Part shown: piece by piece, positions 10,593-21,622 of the stretch
How the letters are laid out: every line of letters starts with the position of its first letter
Numbering within the stretch: the stretch's first letter is position 1
Source of the DNA: Isochrysis galbana
Lineage: Eukaryota > Haptophyta > Isochrysidales > Isochrysidaceae
DNA length: 64,000 nt
Direction: 5' to 3'
Assembly (NCBI GenBank): GCA_018136815.1
Contig: CM030936.1
Location: 1,347,694-1,411,693, forward strand
Position numbers and translations under genes: made by a program
Notes under the pieces: model-generated
Seen by the model: only the letters and a program-made list of their open reading frames with translations
What the model was told of the DNA's origin: nothing
The model's database searches: none

Positions 10593-10989
10593 CCATGTGC
10601 CTCGATGGAGGGTCTCGCTGCTTATTGCAGAGCATCTCCGATTGGGTTTGGCCATTCTTGAACGATTCACCTTTCATGATCGCCCATGGCATTCATGGTG
10701 CTTATTGGGTCTACTTTCTATGGCACCCGCTATTATCGCTATATGTAGTACTACTATGTAGTATGGGCGCAATGCGCGTGGCTTCTATCTCTTCGGGTTG
10801 GGTAGCGGCATTGAGGATTGAGTGGGGTTGGGTTGTTCTGTTGAGAGGTTGTTTTGTTTGGCCGCCTCGGCACACGTCAACAATAAAGTGGCGCGGCGGC
10901 AGCTTCACTGGCTTTTCCCTCAGCTTGTAAGTTGTGGGACTCATGATGGGAGTCGGTGGCCTGCGATCGGTAATGGGGGAGGTTCAACC
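10593..10989. other. 3' flank of the kinase gene
   Basis: No gene is seen. A possible polyadenylation motif AATAAA lies near 10883. Confidence 0.35.
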
Positions 10990-11145
10990 TACTTTTATAA
11001 GTGGGGGTCAATGGGGGCCTCGCGCCCCCCTCTCTCCATCGCGGACACCCCCCGGGGTGGGCCCGTACAATCAACCTCAGCCCCTGCCCTTTTGCAGGGG
11101 CTGGGCAATCAGCACTCTGGCCCAGACCCGGGACCGCAGAGAGAT
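10990..11145 (+). repeat. Diverged relative of the structured hairpin repeat
   Basis: It shares the head (TTTATA...GGTCA..ATGGGGG), a hairpin GGGGGC-CTCGC-GCCCCC followed by CTCTCTCCA, and a second strong stem CAGCCCCTGC/GCAGGGGCTG, in the same order as at 4040 and 4818. It ends near GGGACCGCAG. Confidence 0.45.
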
Positions 11146-11530
11146 CAGGAGGCGAGGGAAGAGTATCACAGGGTGTCTTATACCATGTCCAATGTGTCAT
11201 TTGTCATTTGTTGTTTGTGGTTCTATACCGTTAGTGTTAGCGTGCCTTGTGTCTTGTGTGGCAGTCCCCCCTAGGTATCTTTTAATCATCTTGTCATGGC
11301 GTGGCGCGATGGCGGCGCGGCGCGCCGCTCTCTCACCGCCGCCGGGGCTCGCGCTGCGGGCGCTCCCGGCGATAAAGAGAGGGCATCATCTCCCCCTGTG
11401 AAGGTGGTGGTGGATGACCGTCCGGAGAGGAAGAAGGAGGCAGGGCAGGCAAGGTGCCCGACTCTGCAGAGGTGGGAGTGACCCCCATTGAGACGTCCAG
11501 CGCGGGACGCACCGGGAAGGATTCTACACC
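11146..11530. other. Intergenic before an LTR copy
   Basis: GC-rich, with short open frames only. No gene is recognised. Confidence 0.35.
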
Positions 11531-12403
11531 TGACGAATTGGCAAGGCCCATAGGGCCTGAGGGCAATGAGGAGGGTGGCAAGCCGGCGGCAGGCGCGGCT
11601 GAAGAGACGACTTCGGAGACGCTGACGGGCTGAAGCGCTGAAGCCCGTCAGCAGAGGAAGGCGGGCAGGCGGGCTTGAGCGAGGGCGAGGACGGCGGCGA
11701 GAGCGACATCGAGCGAGTGGCGAGAGGCGAGGGGTGAATGAGAGGAGGGCTGTGATGGCAGGGGCTGGCGAGGGAAGGAGAGATTGTAGGGTACGAGTGT
11801 TACGAGAGCGAGAGCGACGAGAACGAGAGCGACGGATGACGACTGACGACAGGACGACGGACAGAGACACCCAGGAAAAACACCCCGACTCTCGCCCCAC
11901 GACTTTCTCACATAACTCGACTAAAATCAAACCCAAACACTCCGGCCAGACGACAACGGACGACGATCAGAAGGCGATCTGTCGGCGATCCCGTCTGGAA
12001 GGGGAATCGCACCATAACGCATAACGGAAACGAGGGGCAATCCTGCCGCACAGGATTCCAAGAGACTTACCGAATAAGACGAGAGAGATGCGGTGGGCCT
12101 AAGGGGGAGATGCGAAGAGATTGCAAATTAAACCTGATTGCAATCACTGAAGTAGATAGAGAAACGCGGAGAAGATAGCGAATTAAACCTATTTGCGAGG
12201 CGCCTGGGAGGAAGAAAGGTGGGGAAACTTCCTTCTCTTTCGAGAGAAAGAGAGAGGGCGCTCCACAACCCACGATCCCATGCATCCAAGCGAAGCTTTT
12301 GACCGAGAACCAGAGAAAGCAGAGAATTATAACGATAGACACCGAACGACGAAGAGAAGAGAGAAGAGCGAAGCCTAACGAGTGTCGATTCGCGAATGCG
12401 ACA
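11531..12403 (-). mobile_element. LTR of family A, copy A1 (fossil)
   Basis: An 873-bp unit with TG...CA ends: on the + strand TGACGAATTGG...GCGACA, and in the sense direction TGTCGCATTCGCG at the start. It closely resembles 22162-23015 and 50151-51002. The sense strand is inferred to be minus, because copy A2 has a G-run (polypurine-like) directly before TGTCGC. No matching 5-bp flanking repeat was found, so this copy is either not an intact solo LTR or its partner is lost. It looks broken and relatively recent. Confidence 0.7.
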
Positions 12404-12739
12404 GAGCCGCTCCTTTGCCTGGACGTCGCGCGCCGACTTCGAGTACCTACCTGGGGCCTGGGGGCCCCTTGGTGACTGCTGCGGGCCCTGGGGAGGCCCC
12501 AGGCGCCATCGGCGCATGCGCGTGCTGGCTGCGAAGCGCTGCTGCCTGCGAAGCGATAGCCTCTAGTCTCTATTCTTTACTTTTGTTCTCTTGTCCTTCT
12601 CTTTTCTGTTCTGAATGTTTACTGGTTAGTCTTGAGTGTCTACCCCGTTGATATTCAAGTTTGGTCGCTCTATTTCTGGGTGAGTAGGTGGGAGAGGGGT
12701 AAGTATTGGGGGGGGTTGGGGGGGTTGGGGGGGGGGCGG
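12404..12739. other. Intergenic with GC hairpin
   Basis: A long imperfect stem (CCTGGGGCC.../GGCCCCAGG) spans about 12452-12511. No coding sequence is seen. Confidence 0.35.
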
Positions 12740-12867
12740 GAGAGAGAGAGAGGGAGGGGGGGAGAGAGGGAGAGAGGGAGAGAGGGAGAGAGGGAGAGAG
12801 GGAGAGAGAGAGAGAGAGGGAGAGAGAGGGAGAGAGAGAGAGGAAGAGAGAGGGAGAGAGAGGGAGA

Positions 12868-12898
<31 letters not shown>

Positions 12899-12922
12899 GA
12901 AGAGAGAGAGAGAGAGAGAGGG
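12740..12922. repeat. GA/GGGA microsatellite at gene start
   Basis: About 180 bp of GA-rich simple repeat ends 17 bp before the ATG of the next gene, so it is probably core promoter or 5'UTR. Confidence 0.9.
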
Positions 12923-12939
12923 ACGACTACGAGCGCAGC

Positions 12940-13749
12940 ATGTCGACCTCCGACGACTCGTCGTCGGAGGACGAGGAGGAGAAGCGGCGGCGAGCGGAGC
13001 TTCTGTCGTGCGTGGTCTCGGGCGACCAGGTGAAGCAGGCCGAGGATGAGCGCCTCGAGGCTCGGCAAAAGAGCAAAGCGCGCAGGTCAGCGGCCTCGGC
13101 AGCAGTGGCGAGCGGTGGCGACGCACACGACGATCCTCTGCCGAGTGGGTTTGAGAGGCACACTGCGAGCCGGCTGACCTCGTTGCTCGAGCGGACATTC
13201 GAAACGGCATTTGATCATGATGTGTGGGTTTTTCTCCCTCACGCTGCACCCAGTACACCTTCGAAGTCCTTGCTGCGTCTGCTGCCGAACAGTACCCACC
13301 AGTTTGGCCATGTTCATCCACTCGAGGCCGAGGTGACTGCAGACACCAAGGCTGGATCAGGCTCTGCACCGCAAAGCAGTGGGATGAGTGTATGTCACAT
13401 CCCTTCGGTCGAGCTACCATCGGCCGGCGGAAGTCAGACCGATGATTCAAGAGGCAAGGAAGCCAAGCGCAAAGAGCACACCAGGGTGGAGGGCAAGGAG
13501 GAAAAGGCGGCAAAAGCTGAGACTAAGCCAGATGGGAGTAGGAAATTGAAAGAAGAATCGAAGGAGAGACGAAAAGCCAGACGGGCGGCCAAGTGCCAGG
13601 CAGAGGCAGGGGCTCGCACGGGGGGGGCAGGGCGCAACGAGAAAGAAGTGCGCAAGGCTGAGCGGAGAGCCCGACGGAAAGCAAAGCGAAAGGCGTCCAA
13701 ACGGTCACTCAAGGACGAAAGCGAGCTACGAAACGTGACCATAGCATGA
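12940..13749 (+). CDS. Basic, coiled nuclear-type protein; weak CUSTOS-like resemblance
   Basis: A single open frame of 269 codons begins at the first ATG after the GA tract. The N-terminus is acidic and Ser-rich (MSTSDDSSSEDEEEKRRR). A short conserved-looking helical motif follows (LPSGFERHTASRLTSLLER), and the last 110 residues are Lys/Arg/Glu-rich with repeated RRKA and KAERRARRKAKRK clusters. The acidic head, the central FxxHxAxxL motif and the basic tail are reminiscent of the CUSTOS (C12orf43) family, a nuclear protein group, but the match is short and tentative. Nuclear or nucleolar location is inferred from the basic clusters. The true 5' end could lie further upstream in the repeat. 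Confidence 0.6.
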   Translation: MSTSDDSSSEDEEEKRRRAELLSCVVSGDQVKQAEDERLEARQKSKARRSAASAAVASGGDAHDDPLPSGFERHTASRLTSLLERTFETAFDHDVWVFLPHAAPSTPSKSLLRLLPNSTHQFGHVHPLEAEVTADTKAGSGSAPQSSGMSVCHIPSVELPSAGGSQTDDSRGKEAKRKEHTRVEGKEEKAAKAETKPDGSRKLKEESKERRKARRAAKCQAEAGARTGGAGRNEKEVRKAERRARRKAKRKASKRSLKDESELRNVTIA

Positions 13750-14399
13750 GTTGACGGTCTAGCACGGGAGTCGACACTGCGTAGCGCTCCCGCCTCTTGG
13801 TGCAGATCAGTTGTCGAGATAAACAGACGAAGCATCATCAAGTGTGGGCAAATGAGCGTAGTGGTGCTCATCTTCCAACTCTCAGAACGTGCATATTGAC
13901 GTACTAGTACTAGAAAATGAAGACCGGTCGTTGTGCGTTCCAACTATCTATTCGAAAGCAATGTCACAGTGTCTCTTAAAAATACATCTGAAGATTCTGG
14001 GCTAATACCTGCTACTACTACGGATCCGGTATCCGCTACTCACCACACACCCTCGATCCCTCATGTCCTTTCGCTTCCCCTCGCTCCTTGTTCCCCTCCC
14101 CCCTGCATTCCTTAATCATCGGTTTCAGGGTTGTTCAGAGTGCGGAGTCCGCGTAGGCCTTTGGGTTGGCTGGTATTGTGTGTGTCGAGTCGAGCGTTAC
14201 CGGAGGGCTCTGGCTCTGAGCCACTCCGTCGCGAGCGGCACCGGCGGTTAGCGCGGCGGTTTGGCCCTCCTCCCCGCCGGGAGTCGGGTGAATGAAATTC
14301 TGGATGAAGTCGGGCATCTCGCATCTCCATTTGGGTGTCTGGACTGGGAACGAACGGCGAACGAAGGGCTGTGGGGCGGTGAGGTGCTCCTAGCGGCCC
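13750..14399. other. Intergenic
   Basis: Contains the recurring CATCTGAAGATTCTGGGCTA motif at 13985-14004. No gene is recognised. Confidence 0.4.
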
Positions 14400-15528
14400 T
14401 AGTGTGTTGGATAGTAAGATAGTAAGAGATTGTTAGACCTACAAAGAACTCTTCCCTCTGGGAGGGAGCCTAGACTGCTTGAGTGCAGCGACGCAGCGAA
14501 CAACGACGGACAACGAACCTGAGAACAACAGGATACACCGACTCACGAACACACCGGAATCATTCACCCAAACCAAGCAAATTATCAAGCAACCGCGACC
14601 CCAAATCACCGATAACTCAAACACGTCGCGAGAGACGGAGAGAGAGAGCGAGAGAGAGAGAGACTCCGCAGCGACGGCCGGAGCGTGTCTCCGTTGTAAC
14701 TTCCCACGTAGCGGAGAGCCCGAAGGGGAGCGTCATGTCGCGCGACCACGGCGATCACTTTGGATACAGATCGCGACGAGATATCTTCACGACAGAGGAA
14801 ATCTTGCCGTTGAGCGTGAACCTTCTAGACGCTTCTAACGAACAACCCTGAGTAGCAACCAAGGGGAAGAAACACCAAAGGGGCCAAGGGCTTGCATGTA
14901 ACTTGCATCAAGGGGAAAGATTTCCTCACCTAAGAAGCGAACCTACACCGATCTCCAAGGGGAGATGGCAAATTAAACCTCAAATCTCGAGCGGATAGAG
15001 CAACCGACTCGCTCGCCAAAAACCTTGACCGAGAAGAAAGAAGCAAGGACCTACAAGCCAAGGGTAGCGGACCTAGGGAATGTGAGAGGAAGTTTCCGAA
15101 CGCCAACGCCAAACGCCGGAAGGCAACGAAACCCTAACCAAGCCAAGCAGAACCTACGAAGAACAGGCCTGGACGACAACGAAAGTGAAAGTGAGCAAGT
15201 CCCAAGCAAGAACCGGAACTCAACAAGAAACAACAAGCCTTGCAAGAAGCTAAACAAGCCTTCACAAGGTAACCTGAGAGCCTGAGACAAGCGCGCAGCG
15301 AGCAACAGGCGACCTAGCTCCTTTGGGTCAAGATTACCCGAAAGGAGGAAACCTGGAATCTAGACCTGACAAACAGGCTAGAAGGAACGAAACGAGAACT
15401 CGAATTCTAGATCGCTAGGGACGAACCCTACCAACCTAGATGTACCTGAGCTTCACCGCGTGTGGCCGCACGGCGAAGGACCTGGAAACAAGAGCCTGGA
15501 AATCGCATCATCTAGGATGAATGCGACA
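14400..15528 (-). mobile_element. LTR of family B, copy B1 (fossil)
   Basis: The right edge is GAATGCGACA followed by a C-run, i.e. in the minus-strand sense a G-run directly before TGTCGCATTC, as in family A. The internal phrase GGCAAATTAAACCT is also shared with family A, so the families are related. The part from about 15077 to 15528 matches 51978-52427 almost base for base. The left boundary is uncertain. About 340 bp of possible internal sequence follows to 15870. It is broken. Confidence 0.5.
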
Positions 15529-16084
15529 CCCCCCGACTAAGATCGAGACGTCTCCCGATGTCGAGCGGTGAACCTGGAAACAGAGACCTGGAACCTGGAA
15601 CCTGAGCTGACCAGAGGTCAGAATCGGAACAAGAAGCAACGGAACATAGCGAGCGAAACGTGGAGACAAGAACACCCTTTGGATCCAAAGCGAGCACGAA
15701 ATCGGCGGCTTAACGCGGCGGCCTCTTTCATACGCACTGCCCCACCCACTTCTCCCTTTTATAGGAGCTCGACAAATACGTGCACGGCGGATGCGCGACC
15801 ACGAGGTCCCAACCGAGATTTTGAATGTGAAGAGCATCTCCACAGAATAAGGTGTGGAACAAGATACCTAGATATCTAGATAATAGGCATAGAGGGAGCA
15901 AAATGAGCTAATAGTATCTAACAAGTTAGTGCTTCAGAGCTAATAGTATCTAACAAGATAGTGAATATTGCCAATAGTATTAACAGGGTAGATAGTGCCC
16001 TAGCCGGGTGCGCGAGTGCTGGCTTCGCGCGCGTGCATACGAAAGGACAAATACGACAACGCACGCGCCACACATACGCACTCA
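15529..16084. other. Repeat-derived sequence
   Basis: Probably internal sequence of the family B element, followed by AT-rich repeats with TAATAGTATCTAACAAG twice (15909-15958). No gene is seen. Confidence 0.35.
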
Positions 16085-16337
16085 CTGACAGTTGGCTGCA
16101 GCTAGCAAAGCATGCTCTAATGTTTCATCATGCAGACTTCAAATCATCATGCAGCTTCCCAGCTTTGGCGGAGAATGCGCGCTCCACCCCCGCAGAAGAA
16201 GCCGGGCGCCCTAGGTATTGACGAGCCATCCTCGCCAACGTCGGAAGCCCCTGGGGTCTGCCAGTCGCGGCATCTTGCTTCTTGTCGTGATCGCGCGCTT
16301 TCCACCAATCGAGGATGTCTATGTCCATGTTTGATAC
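16085..16337 (-). pseudogene. hAT transposase C-terminal fragment, truncated by assembly gap
   Basis: The minus frame below the gap carries LDWWK, LPTLARMARQYLGRPASS and AGVERAFSAKAGK, the hAT dimerisation region. After KSA the frame needs a one-base shift, and DETLEHALLAAA then continues the family pattern, so this copy is frame-broken. The N-terminal part lies in or beyond the gap. Confidence 0.65.
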
Positions 16338-16437
16338 NNNNNNNNNNNNNNNNNNNNNNNNNNNNNNNNNNNNNNNNNNNNNNNNNNNNNNNNNNNNNNN
16401 NNNNNNNNNNNNNNNNNNNNNNNNNNNNNNNNNNNNN
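16338..16437. other. Assembly gap (100 N)
   Basis: One hundred undetermined bases. Confidence 0.99.
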
Positions 16438-16942
16438 TCTCTCTCTGCCAATCATCACAGAAGTCCCCAAGGAGAAGGGCGAGGAGAGCGAGGAGGAACG
16501 AACGAACTACTACCTATATCCTACGAACACAATGGTAAAGTGGGAAAGAGCCCCCGGTCGTAGGCCCCTCTCGCGTCTCTCCTCTCATCAACTCTGAGAT
16601 TCGTTCTTCTCTTCTCTCTCTCACTTCTCTCTTCTCTTGTCCTACTCTCTTCTCTTCTCTCGCCTGTCCCCTTGTCTCTTCTCTTTTCCCCTTTCCACCC
16701 GCTCCTCCCCCCCTCTCCCTGTTTTCTCCCTCTGTGTCCCTCTTCTCTTCTGGTCTCCTCCCCCTCTCCCCTCCCCCACTTCCCTTACCTCTCTCTCCCC
16801 CTCTCCCTCCTCTCAAGACAGAAGAGGGAAGTCTCCGACGCTGTGACGTACGAACGAGTGAGGTGGCCCCCGTCCCCCCTCCCCCTCCCCCGCCCCCCTC
16901 CCTGGACCCAATCCCACGCACTGCCTACCGGCCGCTCTCCCC
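16438..16942. repeat. Pyrimidine-rich promoter region
   Basis: CT/CCCT-rich simple sequence, strongest at 16590-16815, directly upstream of the RCC1 gene. No coding sequence is seen. Confidence 0.6.
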
Positions 16943-18817
16943 ATGTTTGAGCCTATACCACCAGGCAATGGCTTCCGCCTCTTTGGCCCGAGCACCTCCG
17001 AGCGTCTACGCTCTCTCTCTCTCTCTGTCTTCGAGGAGGGCTCTGGCGCTCAGCTTCGCGTGGTGCTACCGCCCTCGTGGGCCCAGGCTCCTGCCTCTTC
17101 ACTCCTCCGCCTCCTCGCACGACGAGTAGGCAAGGAGGCGGAGTCTCTGCATCTCGTCTCACGGCGCGGCCCGCTCGTGCCAGGCCTGCCGCTCGTCGCG
17201 CAAGCGGTGCACAGGGAGACGCTCTGGCTGAGGGCGGGCAGGCCACCTGTAGAGGAGCAGCGGAGGCGGACGCAACTATGGGTGTGGGGACGGCGCGTCG
17301 ATGGCTCGGTCTCGGAGCTACCTACGCTGCAGCCTGGGCTCGGCGCACACACGGTGAGCGAGGTCGCACTCGGCGCCGAGCACGCCCTCGCGGTGACGTG
17401 CGGAGGGCTCGCCCTCTCATGGGGCCACAACGGCTATGGCCAGCTCGGCACAGGCAACGAGATTCCCAGGGCGCTGCCCGCCGTCGTGCGCGCGCTGTCG
17501 TCGACGCGATGCGCGCGGCCATTTTGCGGCTTGCACTGCTCAGCTATCGTGGACGCCTCGGGCTCGCTGTGGACATGGGGCGAGCACCAGCCCGCCAATG
17601 GGCCGACCATCTTCCACACCTCGTGGGTGAACCGCCACGGCGCAACGACGTGCGGATTAGGGGTCTCCGAGCTGTCCTTCGGCTCGGCACACGCAGTTCT
17701 CCTCACGCGCGAGGGCGCCGTCTGGACCTGGGGCTACAACGCTATGCACTGCCTCGGCTGGGCCTCTGCTGCAGCGGCCGGGCCGCACTCGGCTCTCCGG
17801 CATGGCTTCCAGAAGCCGCACGAGCCGCTGCAGCTGCCGCCTGCCCTCCAGGTCGCTGCTGGCGCCCTCCACTCGGCTGCCGTCGTGGCGGGCGGGCTAC
17901 TGTATGCGTGGGGGGACAATTCGCTCGGCCAGTGCGGCGGTGGCGGCGGCGGCACCATCCCCATGCCCTTGCCGGTTGCGGCCTTCGACGCGCCCACGGA
18001 GGCCGTCGCGCGTGTGCGTTGCGTCGCCGGCACCACCATCGTCATCACTCAGCAGGGCCGATGCTACCTGCTTGGAGGCGGCTCGCCTGTCGAGGTCGCA
18101 AGCAGTGACGAAGAGGAGGAGGAGGAGGACGACGACGAGGACGACACGGATATGGGTTCGCCTGGCTCTGGCGCCTCCGATGCCGAGATGGAGGTATCAC
18201 AGGACGCCTCCGCGGCAGGCTCGCACCCAGACGGCGCGCCACCGGGCACCCCCAGTCTATCGGCGCTGCACGGCTCACTTCCCGGTGGCCTCGGGCTCAA
18301 GAGGCTTCTCATCGAGGGCGTCGCCGACGTGGCGCCCTCCGCCGACCACGCGCTACTCCTCGGCGCCTTGGGAGGCCGGAGTGCGCTTGGCATGGGCTAT
18401 AACCGGTATGGACAGGCACTGCCCGGCAGCCGCCGCCTCCGGCTCGGCGCGCCGCGGCGCATCGATGCGCAGCTGTTCAGTGGAGCGCGCCTACTGCAGG
18501 TGGCTGCCGGTGGTGGCGGCAGCGCTGCGCTTAGCGACGGCGAGGAGAGCCTCTCGATGAGGTGCACCTCAGCTCTGCTCGGGGCGCTTCGTTCGTCCGA
18601 CGTGGGTGTGTGCATCCAGTTTCTCGAATGGAACACCCGTTGCTCCGCCCCCGGCCTTGGACTTGTGGCCCGCCAGTGCCTGGAGTGTGTCGCTGCCAAT
18701 CGGGCGTCTATTGAGACAGCTTGGCGTGCGGAAGGGCTCTCGGCTGCGCAGCTCCGGTCGGCCATTGCGGCCCTCGAAAACGCCAGCGATGCCGACGCCT
18801 CCGCCGAATCGCGCTAG
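16943..18817 (+). CDS. RCC1-repeat (beta-propeller) protein with acidic insert
   Basis: An uninterrupted gene of 624 codons. An N-terminal region of about 110 residues has no clear motif. At least five RCC1-type blades follow, visible as VALGAEHALAVT...LSWGHNGYGQLGTG, LHCSAIVDASGSLWTWGE, LSFGSAHAVLLTREGAVWTWGYN, VAAGALHSAAVV...LYAWGDNSLGQCG and VAPSADHALLL...LGMGYNRYGQ. An acidic Glu/Asp-Ser insert (about 390-430) interrupts the propeller. The C-terminal 90 residues (ALLGALRSSDVG, CLECVAANRASIETAWRAEG) are helical and resemble the tail after a BTB/BACK-like fold, though no BTB domain is seen. RCC1 repeats act as nucleotide-exchange or protein-binding platforms; the partner is unknown. Confidence 0.85.
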   Translation: MFEPIPPGNGFRLFGPSTSERLRSLSLSVFEEGSGAQLRVVLPPSWAQAPASSLLRLLARRVGKEAESLHLVSRRGPLVPGLPLVAQAVHRETLWLRAGRPPVEEQRRRTQLWVWGRRVDGSVSELPTLQPGLGAHTVSEVALGAEHALAVTCGGLALSWGHNGYGQLGTGNEIPRALPAVVRALSSTRCARPFCGLHCSAIVDASGSLWTWGEHQPANGPTIFHTSWVNRHGATTCGLGVSELSFGSAHAVLLTREGAVWTWGYNAMHCLGWASAAAAGPHSALRHGFQKPHEPLQLPPALQVAAGALHSAAVVAGGLLYAWGDNSLGQCGGGGGGTIPMPLPVAAFDAPTEAVARVRCVAGTTIVITQQGRCYLLGGGSPVEVASSDEEEEEEDDDEDDTDMGSPGSGASDAEMEVSQDASAAGSHPDGAPPGTPSLSALHGSLPGGLGLKRLLIEGVADVAPSADHALLLGALGGRSALGMGYNRYGQALPGSRRLRLGAPRRIDAQLFSGARLLQVAAGGGGSAALSDGEESLSMRCTSALLGALRSSDVGVCIQFLEWNTRCSAPGLGLVARQCLECVAANRASIETAWRAEGLSAAQLRSAIAALENASDADASAESR

Positions 18818-20911
18818 CTCTCGCGCGTGAGTTGCTCGTGCCCCTCCCTTTCTTCCCAGAGGACCTTGCGTCCAACGTGTATCTACTACGCGCCGTCGCA
18901 CCATCCACTACCGCACGCGCCGGCCCGATATGTGCGAGCTTGGCGACGGCAAACGTGGCATGTGTGCACACCTACATCAGCGGTCTGCCTGTGGTCCTGC
19001 GCGGACGATGATGCAGGGTAGAGTGCTGAGGGAAGACTATGGCAGCATGAGCTGATGGCTGCGCTGCTGCTAGCCGTCTTCTCGACGACTTCTGTGTTGA
19101 CGAGCTCTGGCAATGGCGACGCCGCCAGTGAGAGCGTAATTGCCATCGCCGCCAGGCACGGCAAAGCGTAGGTCGACTTAGCCTAGTGAGCGCACATCGT
19201 CTCGATGTATAACTTCACGTAGTGGGGGGATCAAAGCTGCGGATCGAAGTTCGGATCTTCATACCTTGCAGCGCGTAGCGCCATAGTACTGTTCCTTCTA
19301 TTTTGTTGGGGCATTAAGTGCGTCCGACTATTATTGCGTCATTGCCGTGCGGCAGACCTGTAGATCGAGGATGTCCGCTGTCGCCACCACCTATTCCCAT
19401 CAAACGACTGACCCCAAACAGACGAGTTGAGCGGTGCGCTTCTTGTTCGTACCCCGTGTGACAAAACCTTTCCTCACCTTCTAGGTTCCCTAGACTATCG
19501 GCCCGCACTTACCGCGTGCCTGACCTCTGGCGGCTTGTAACGTTGTGCGGCACGCCGTGCGCCATAGCAAGCTCGTGGGTCTCAAGTGAGACCTTAGGTC
19601 TGGCTATCCATCCATCAATAACACAGTGCATTCTATACCTCTGCTTTAGGCCCCGAAGTGATGTCGCGCTATTTTGCACTGCTCCCCCGGCGGCATCTCG
19701 AACGGCGTTCGTTGCTCACACACTTACATCTCAAGCGGGAACTAAGCCGCCCGAGCGCTCTTAAGGCCTGCGGGTGCTCGCAATGGCCTTCGCCTGCGTC
19801 TACGCGCTAGCCGCCCGTCGTTTAAATTTTAACGATAAGCAATTGAGAGGCGGAGGGGAGCGGCGCCCTCCATGACCCTAAGCCCTAAGCTGCAATGCGC
19901 AATGCTTAAACTAAGCCATACGCTGCAATTCACTTAGTCCAAGTCGCGTTAGCCGGCCGCAAGCAGCTGCACTACTAATAGCCAATAGTAGTAGCTAGTA
20001 GCCTGCGGCACCTTAGCCTTAGCCATCGCTCAACGGCCTATGGCAGCGCCTATGAGCCATGCCGTCAGCCATATAGCATATAGCAAGTACAGAATTGTAA
20101 TTGTAACTGATTCGGGTATGCACACAAGCACAATGCCCACTCACACATACACAGCAAGCGTGTGCAATACTGCGCATACTCACGCAATGCGGGCACTGCT
20201 AGCCGGGCGCCCCAGCGCGATGAAACACCCAAAATCAAACGCCGAACATCAAGAATAACTAGGGGTTGTGCTGCAGCCCACGGAAGTGCAGACAGGTGAA
20301 AGTGCGCAAGGGGAGCTTGTCGCACCCACCAAGCCGCAGGGTAGCCACGGCCCACGCTTCACCCTACACACTTGGCCCTGCCGCATAAATGGTGCATGTC
20401 ATAGCCTCGCCACTTGTGGCACAGGTGGAAGCAGAAGCGCTATCTAGCCAACAAGAGTACATGTCGCCAAGCAACTCCCATGGAGGTCAACGTGTGGCAG
20501 CAACATCGCCCAGGAGGTGTCAATCCCATCCTGGCGCAAAAAGGAAGCGCAGCTAGTGCGTGCACGGCGCTCGAGTACGGCGCTCGTGCACACGTGTCGC
20601 GTGCGTAGTGTCATCTAGAATTGTTGTGTCGAGACTAGTGTTTTCTAGAGGGAGCTATAACCGCCGCGGCGTGCACCAAGAATAGGTGACGACGCCAGAG
20701 CAGTGGAGTAGACGCCATGGCTCACGCGAAAGCGCCGCAAGGTCGAAGAGACGCGCGCCGCAGTGAACTGCGATATGTTGCGAGCTGAGCGGCTCAATGT
20801 GTTCGATGTGACCGCGCTGTGCGCCAAGACTTCTTGAAGCCCTCGCACGCGCAGGCGGGCCAGCGAGGTGCGCGGTGAAATTTCTCGTACGTGTGGGCTG
20901 ACACCGCATGC
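18818..20911. other. Gene-poor interval
   Basis: No coding region is recognised across about 2.1 kb. A GAGGGGAGCGGCGC...CTCCATGACCCTA phrase (about 19853-19883) recurs near 44772-44805. It is followed by degenerate CCCTAAG repeats that look telomere-like but are too few and irregular. Confidence 0.45.
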
Positions 20912-21568
20912 TCATGCTCGGCGTCGGGCGCCGATGCCCCCGGAAGAGGTGGGCTCTCGGCATGAGTGGAGGTAGATGAGATGGTATCCGAACTGTGTCC
21001 TGATCGGCCCATACACGTATCCCGGTTCCTCTTCGAAGATGACCTCGTCGAACTCCGGCGAGAGCTTGCCTCGCGTGACGAACCCAAGATCTCCCCCGCG
21101 TGGCGCGGAACGGCATTGTGACGACTTCCTCGCCCTAGCCTGGAACTTGTCCTCATCATCTGCAATCTCCACCTTCCACCCATCCAGCGTCTCGGCGGCC
21201 GAGGCCGAGGGGCGGAGCATGATGTGCGAGGCGCGGCCGACGCGCTGGTCAGTCATCTGCTTCATGTTCTTGGCAATTTGACCCAGAAACCCGGAGAGAC
21301 CAGCGAGGGGAGGCGAGGGTGTGGGGGGAGGAGACGGTGAAAGAAGCATGGCCGGCGAAGCATGGGTCCTCCACTTCCTCTCCAGATGGCCCATCCGGAG
21401 AGAAGGAGAAGGGGAGGGAGAGAGCCGCAGGGCGAGCTGCTTGCTGGCGAGGGACGAGTGAGTACGCCGCCGCGTCCAGCCCTCCACGCGTCCGGCGGGA
21501 GGCACTAGCGCCGCAGACGCAGACGCAGCCACCGCGCAGAGCAGTAGCGGCACCACCATGAGCCGCAT
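20912..21568 (-). CDS. Parvulin-type peptidyl-prolyl cis-trans isomerase, targeted
   Basis: A single-exon gene of 218 codons. The C-terminal domain of about 100 residues is a parvulin (PpiC/rotamase) fold: SHIMLRPS at its start, then SAPRGGDLGFVTRGKLSPEF, and GPIRTQFGYHLIYLHSC at the end. These proteins isomerise Xaa-Pro bonds. The N-terminus (MRLMVVPLLLCAVAASASA) is a clear signal peptide, followed by a basic Ser-rich stretch, which suggests secretion or import into a secondary plastid. A second helix region (about 85-105) precedes the domain. The start is the ATG at 21568, one base from a CT microsatellite (GA on the sense strand). The final dozen residues are non-conserved. Confidence 0.87.
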   Translation of the reverse strand: MRLMVVPLLLCAVAASASAALVPPAGRVEGWTRRRTHSSLASKQLALRLSPSPSPSLRMGHLERKWRTHASPAMLLSPSPPPTPSPPLAGLSGFLGQIAKNMKQMTDQRVGRASHIMLRPSASAAETLDGWKVEIADDEDKFQARARKSSQCRSAPRGGDLGFVTRGKLSPEFDEVIFEEEPGYVYGPIRTQFGYHLIYLHSCREPTSSGGIGARRRA

Positions 21569-21574
21569 CGCTCT

Positions 21575-21622
<48 letters not shown>

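Noticed and set aside
13228-13269. Tiny GT-AG intron in the basic protein gene
   Set aside because: About 40 bp is much shorter than other introns here, and the frame stays open without splicing.
12632-13513. Extended frames through the GA tract on both strands
   Set aside because: Only the part from ATG 12940 has non-repetitive protein sequence. The minus-strand frame is a repeat shadow.
19840-19920. Telomere repeat
   Set aside because: A few CCCTAAG-like words only, irregular and internal to the sequence.
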